NCBI RefSeq assembly: GCF_028583425.1
Contig: NC_072792.1
Location: 160,648,676-160,712,675, forward strand
Direction: 5' to 3'
DNA: 64,000 nt
Source: Eublepharis macularius
Taxonomy: Eukaryota > Chordata > Lepidosauria > Squamata > Eublepharidae
Shown here: positions 50,601 to 56,600 of the stretch, in pieces
How the letters are laid out: each line of letters begins with the position of its first letter
How positions within the stretch are numbered: the stretch's first letter is position 1
The notes under the pieces: generated by a model
What the model was told of the DNA's origin: nothing
Databases searched by the model: none
What the model saw: only the letters and a program-made list of their open reading frames with translations
Program-made: the position numbers and the translations under genes

Positions 50601-53600
50601 CTCAGTGTCTACTTAATACAAAAATCCCATTGTTTTCCCCCTTCTTTCTTGTAGTCAGTGGAGCTATTTGAGTCAAAGTTAAAAGAAGCTGAGAGCGCTG
50701 CAGTCCAAAAAGAAAATGAGCATAGGAGAGGAAGATGGCAAAAATGTGACTATTCAGAGATGGAGAATCCTGTGAGACAGAAGAAAGACAAAGAAAAACA
50801 AGAGGAGAGGGATAGTTATAAAGAGAACCCTAAGGATAGGGATAACAAAGACGGTTTTCAAGAGATGAGAAATTACGTGAGAGATAGACTAGCAGAAGAT
50901 AAAGAGCCAAGGCATAGTAGTAAAGAATCTGCACTGAGAGATTTTTCTTCTAGAATTGCACAGTATTCCCATCAAAGAAGTTCTGAGAAATCATTACCGA
51001 GCCCTCTGAAATCTACATTTTGGAAGCCAGATGAAGATGGAGGGCAAAAAGCACAGATTTTTTCGTCATCAAAATTACTTAATCGTAGTTCTGCAAGTTG
51101 TGGCTTCAGAAAGCCTGGCTATGATACTGAGGATATTCCAGTGAGTCGTGGCTTCAGAAAACCTGATTACAGTACTGAGGACATTCCGAGATGGCGCCGA
51201 ACTCAACCAAAAGAAGGAGATAGAAAAGCTACCCTTGACGAAAAATCATTCACAACTGAAATGGCAACCCTTGATGAAAAGCAATCCGAAACTGAAATGG
51301 CTATTATCAGCAAGGAGAGAGAAAAAAAGGAAGCGATCTCAGAAGATGCCGTGGAAAACAAGGAGCCACCCCACAGTAAATCATCATATTTAGGGTATCT
51401 CGGAATTTATTTTGTTGGAAAGATTTTGTAGAGTTGCAAGAGGGATGAAGCTGAAATATGTTTTTAGTGTTGTGATCTTTAATTTATTTTTACTTTATTT
51501 ATAATTGCCTATCTGCCTGAAAGGACACCCAAGATACTGAATAAATCCCAGAACTTGGGCCACTTGGAGGCTGGGGCTGAGGTTTGTGGGATTTGGGCTG
51601 TTTGAAGGGCCCTGCTGCTTGCAAGTGGCAGGTCCCCCCCACTGTCTGCCAGCTGATAGTTTAAAGGGCCCTGCCACTTGCAAGTGGCAGGAAGGGGCCC
51701 TTTAAATGATAAAATGCCCCTTTCCCTGCTGCTGAGCAGCTGGAAAGGGGCATTCAAAGCCCACGAACCATGAACCACAAACTGGTTCAGGAACTTGCCC
51801 CAGTTCATGGGAGTTCAGAGTTTCTGGTTCGTGGAAACCCACAAACCACGAACTGCATGGGTTTTTTTGTGGTTCGTGCCCATGTCTACTTGCTGTACCT
51901 AATTAACGGGAACAGAAGTATACTTTGCGTTTGCTTAGGGGCATTTTCATTTATCCTTACTCCATATGTTCAGGCATTGAGAGCTGCATTGAAAACAGAT
52001 GCCAGGACTGCGTCCTGGTGAATCTTAGCACAAATTAAGACTTGAAGTGACATATAGGGGCCCTTCAGATGAGGCTGCATGCATAGTTTGTCCTTGGTGG
52101 TGCTGTGATGCCACGCTAACCTGCCTTGCCTCCTAGTCAACCTAATGCCTAGGAATTGATATTAGCCTGGGTGCCTACAAGTAATACATTTTAGAGCATC
52201 TAAACTCAAAGTAAAGAATCATTTAGGGTTGGTTTCTGTTTACTGCGGGGGGTTGCAGGACCTCTGTGGACAAAAAGCCATGCAGCTGCTATGAGGAAGG
52301 GAAGACAAATAGTCCGTCTCTTTCCTTGTGCCAGCCTATGGATGGCATAATCCTTGGCTTTCCCCTCTCCTCACTGCAGTTGTTCACATTTTGTTCATGC
52401 AGGCCCCCTGTCCCTTGCACTGCCTTTTTGGTGCTTACCGAGGGCTGCTGGATAGGGCAGCAAAAATCTGTTTCTGCCTGTACTTGGCAGTTTAGATGGA
52501 TCCAACTCCTGGTTCTTGGTTGCTTTTTGGATATGAAGGAATTAATTAATTAATTAACGTTAATGAATTAACTTATTTATGGTAGTATTGAATTAGTGGT
52601 GTTTATCTTCAGGCGGGAGATTCTTTTGCTTTGTTGTTGAGCCTCGTCTCCCAGAGGTGCCTCTTTTGTTGTAAGTCTTGCTTCTTGGATAGGGCATAAA
52701 TAGTAGTAATTGGCAGCAGAGTTTTAGTAAGTTTAGTAATTCCTTATAAAACAGATATGTACAGTGTAAAGTCAGTGGCTCCTCTCCTCTTTTTCTTGTT
52801 TTCTTACTTGGAAAAAGGCATAGAACCTGTGTTGTAGATTTAAATGTTATTCATCTGAGCATCCATTTTCTAGCTTAGTTGCACTCTTTTCATTTTCCGT
52901 GCTGGCTTCATTTGGATGCAGGCAATGTGCTCTTGTTTTCAACATGAATGGCAATAGAGTATTGCTGTATACAGCTAAAGACATTTTCTCTCACCCCATC
53001 CGCCTTCATTCTGCCTTGGAGAAGACTATACTTTATTGTAGAAGCAAAGTGTTTCTGATTCTTCAGGGTGAATGGCTTTGTGGCTATGTAAAGTTGATAA
53101 CACTTACCTGAAATACTTAGAAGGCTGGAAACACTTTGGTGCTGCCTTTATGATGCACATTTACACAAAGTGGAATTGAACGATGGTTTCCCCCAACCAC
53201 TTCCTACCCACTACAGAGCAGCATTTGTAATCTCCTTGGAGTGCTTCTTGATCAGAAAACTGAGTCTTGAGAACAGGCCTAATATTCATTAGGTATTACC
53301 GTTACCATATGCTTGAGAAACTTGGATTCATCTTTGGAGTGACTGCAAAGCGCAGACCTTGAAGGCCATTTCTGGTTCGCAGATTTTGTTTTGTATTCCT
53401 GGAATACAGAGATGCCATTTTGAAGCTTTGTAGGGCTTTTCATGGGTGTTTTCAAGGTTTGCTGTTGGAAGATTTGTGGTCTGAATTGTGGTATTATGGT
53501 TGTGGGAGGATCAACAATGTTATTGTTGTCTAAATTTTTTAGCAGATAAAGATTGGATGGTTTAATTATATCTTTCTTTGGTTTTCTATTCCCTCCCCTC

Positions 53601-56600
53601 CCCTCCCCCCCGACCATGTGCTTTGCAATATGTGGGGTTAGGGAGACAATTTGGCTGTCCTTGAGGAAGATTTGTTTGTGCCTGAATGAGTGAAAGAAGT
53701 AGCCAAGCAATGGAATGTCTGGCCTGCAGCCTTACACTACTGTAGTACTGTGAAATTCTTGTGGGCCTGTTGATGCTTCAGGCAAAGGGAAGTGTGGAGT
53801 CCTCATCATTTGTTGGTTAGATTTTTCCAAGAGCCTGAGCAGCTCACTTGGTTTTCTGTGTTCCTCAGTTCAGGATGTGGCTCGGATAACAGATTGTCTT
53901 TCACCTGGGAGTTCATGACCTGCTGTTTGCAAATGGAGTTACTCTGCCTTTGAGATGAGCGTGGTCTGGACTCTCAGTTGCTTCTGCCCAGGAGAACCAA
54001 GGATATGACACAGAGGGCTTTTATAATGTGTAAGGGTAAGCAGTTAGTGCCCCTTGAGCCAAATGCTGACCCTGAGAAGTTGAACCTGATACCTTCCCCA
54101 CATTGTTAAACCCAGAGATGAAGGAGGGGGAAGTTACAGAAGTGGAAATGGGATTTGTCTCTGTGTGTGGAGAGGCTGAAATTAGGATTCTGTTCTCCTG
54201 CTGCCTTCTTTGAGTGACAGGCTGGTAAAAATGGACACAAATTAGGATCATGTTGCCAGATTATTCTGTGTGTACAAAAGAAAGAATCCTGCTTAAAAGT
54301 ATGTGCATGGCTGGATTTAACGTGCCCACCTGTATCCCCCAGCCGTAGCTCATTGAAGGCCACTTTTAAACAATCTTAATGGCCAGAATTATACCAGCAA
54401 CATATCATAGAAGTATGTTAATTTTACAAGGGCATGTCGCAGGGCTTGGTTTTGCCCAGAAATAAAGCAGCTGCGAAGCAACCGAGCCAGACTCATTGTC
54501 GCTGTTGTAAGGAGAGGCCGAAATTTTCAGGAAGATGTTTTCTTATCGCACTCTTGAATTCCTTCCTGTTGTGCATGTCTGCGCCATCAGTGCAGTGGCA
54601 GCGAAAGAGTCATTCAGCTTTGAGAGACGAACCAGTTTGTTCAGAAAGAAATAAAATGTCTCTGATGAAAAATGCATGATACTAAGATGAGTTTTAGTTT
54701 GCTTCATGCAGTGGGCGAGTGCCATTGTTCCCTCTTCATCCTGGACTGTGATGGCTTTTGAATTGGAATCGAAGGGGCAGAGTTCAGAAGAAAAGCCCTA
54801 AACATATTGCCACGACATCTTGGGCTTGCTAAAATTGTCTCGGCAAATTCAGCCCTATTTAATCTCGGTCATTGGATTAGTTCTTTTGAACAAAATGCAG
54901 TTTATGAGGGAAATCAGGAAGAGGGACAGATATCGATATGGACTCCAGTGTGAGTCTGGTCCCTGTTAATTTTTAATTAAACGTTTGGAAGCTTTCATTA
55001 CATAACGTGTGTGCTGTCAAGTCGCAACCGGTTTATGGCAACGTCAACAAGAGGTTTTCAAGGCAAGTGCGAAGCAGAGGTGATGTGCTATTGCCTTCCT
55101 CTGCAGTCTGCCTCGGTGGTTCCCCATGCCAGTACCTAATGCTGCTCAGCTTCCAAGATCTTATGAGACTGGGCTCTGCCATGCTGCCTTCCCTCCCAAG
55201 CCTTCATTAGCCACGCTTTTATATATGTATATATTTAGAAAAAAAATAGATTTGTCTTTCCAGGGACCATTCCCGAGGCAGTTTACAAAATAAAACAGAA
55301 TAAAAACAAAACATTAAAAGTTATTAACTAAAAACCCAGTCATGGTATAAAAACAGACCATAAAAATATAAACCACTAAGCGTCTTAAAGTAACACTTTC
55401 CAGACTGGAAACACACTGAACTTTTCTTTTAAAGCTTTTCTTAATAATACATATAAAGATTTATAGAGAAGGGGGCTTCAGTTGGGTTGCCTTGCAAATT
55501 AGCAGAGGTCAGTAGTAAAATTCTGAGAGAAATCTGATGCAGTAATAAATTCCACACATGAATTGCTGTGGAAGAGTCACTTACGCTTCAGGCCTTTAAA
55601 AAAAAATCTAGTTCATTGCTTTAAAACCACCCTCTTTCATGAGCTCTTGTGTTTCCAAAGGGAAGGTGCTTTGTCCACTGCAGATGCCTTCTGTTGGATT
55701 TAATGGGCAGTGATGGTGCCCGTTATGATGATTGCCCTGTGAGACTCATTGCACTTAAGAGGGTTTGGCAACTTAGCATTTTTTTACATGAGAAAAGCAC
55801 TGACTTTCAATAGGAATTAATTCTGAGTTGTGGCTGCAGATGCATGCTAATCTTGAACGCATTAATCTCTCTCATTAAAATGTAGATGAACGAATTTAGG
55901 GTTGGATTAAATAGTTCTAGAATATAGTTGGTTATAAGGAAGGGGATGGCCTTGCGCATAATTCCAAGCCATTTGGGTACTGTTCTTGTGGTCTCGCTCA
56001 TATAAATTGTCCGTGCTTTGCCAACAAGATTTATGTGAAATAATTTAGAAGAAAAGAGTGCTGTGCATTCTAGGTTAGTAAAGAATTGTCTAAAGTGCTC
56101 ATCTTGGTGATATAACTAGTTTCTAAAGAGTCATCAAGAAAGACTTCTTCTCCTGTCTTGGGCCAGTGCAGATGTAACACTCTTTAATCATCAGGTGAGC
56201 AGTCCATGGAGGTGTGTGATTCCACTGTCCATTTTGTCTTCTCTCTCTTTCATCCATTACCCTCTCAGTACTGCCATAATGATAGGAGTTATCTTCCCAC
56301 CAACATTAAACGTGATGTTCAAATCCTGCTTAAGTGTGAGCCCTGGTTAGTGATGTTAACTCAGGACCGTTTTGGGTGGGAGAGAGTTCAGGCATGAAAG
56401 GAGGGAGAGGCTAGAGCCAAACAAAGTGTCTTGCTCTAACTCCCTTAACAGTATTTAAGGGAAGGGCAGCATTACGTCCATACTGGTCCTTAGAAATCAA
56501 ATTGTTGGTGTAAATTAGCACATAAAGTTGTTTGTTCAGCAGATGGTAAGCATCACAGGTGATGTGATAACTATAGTAGTCAAAAGAAAGAAGCTCTCTT

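Noticed and set aside
50658-51431. Exon 8 frame as an intronless independent gene
   Set aside because: It begins at a splice acceptor, continues the conserved exon 7 sequence and lacks an ATG start. It is an internal exon.
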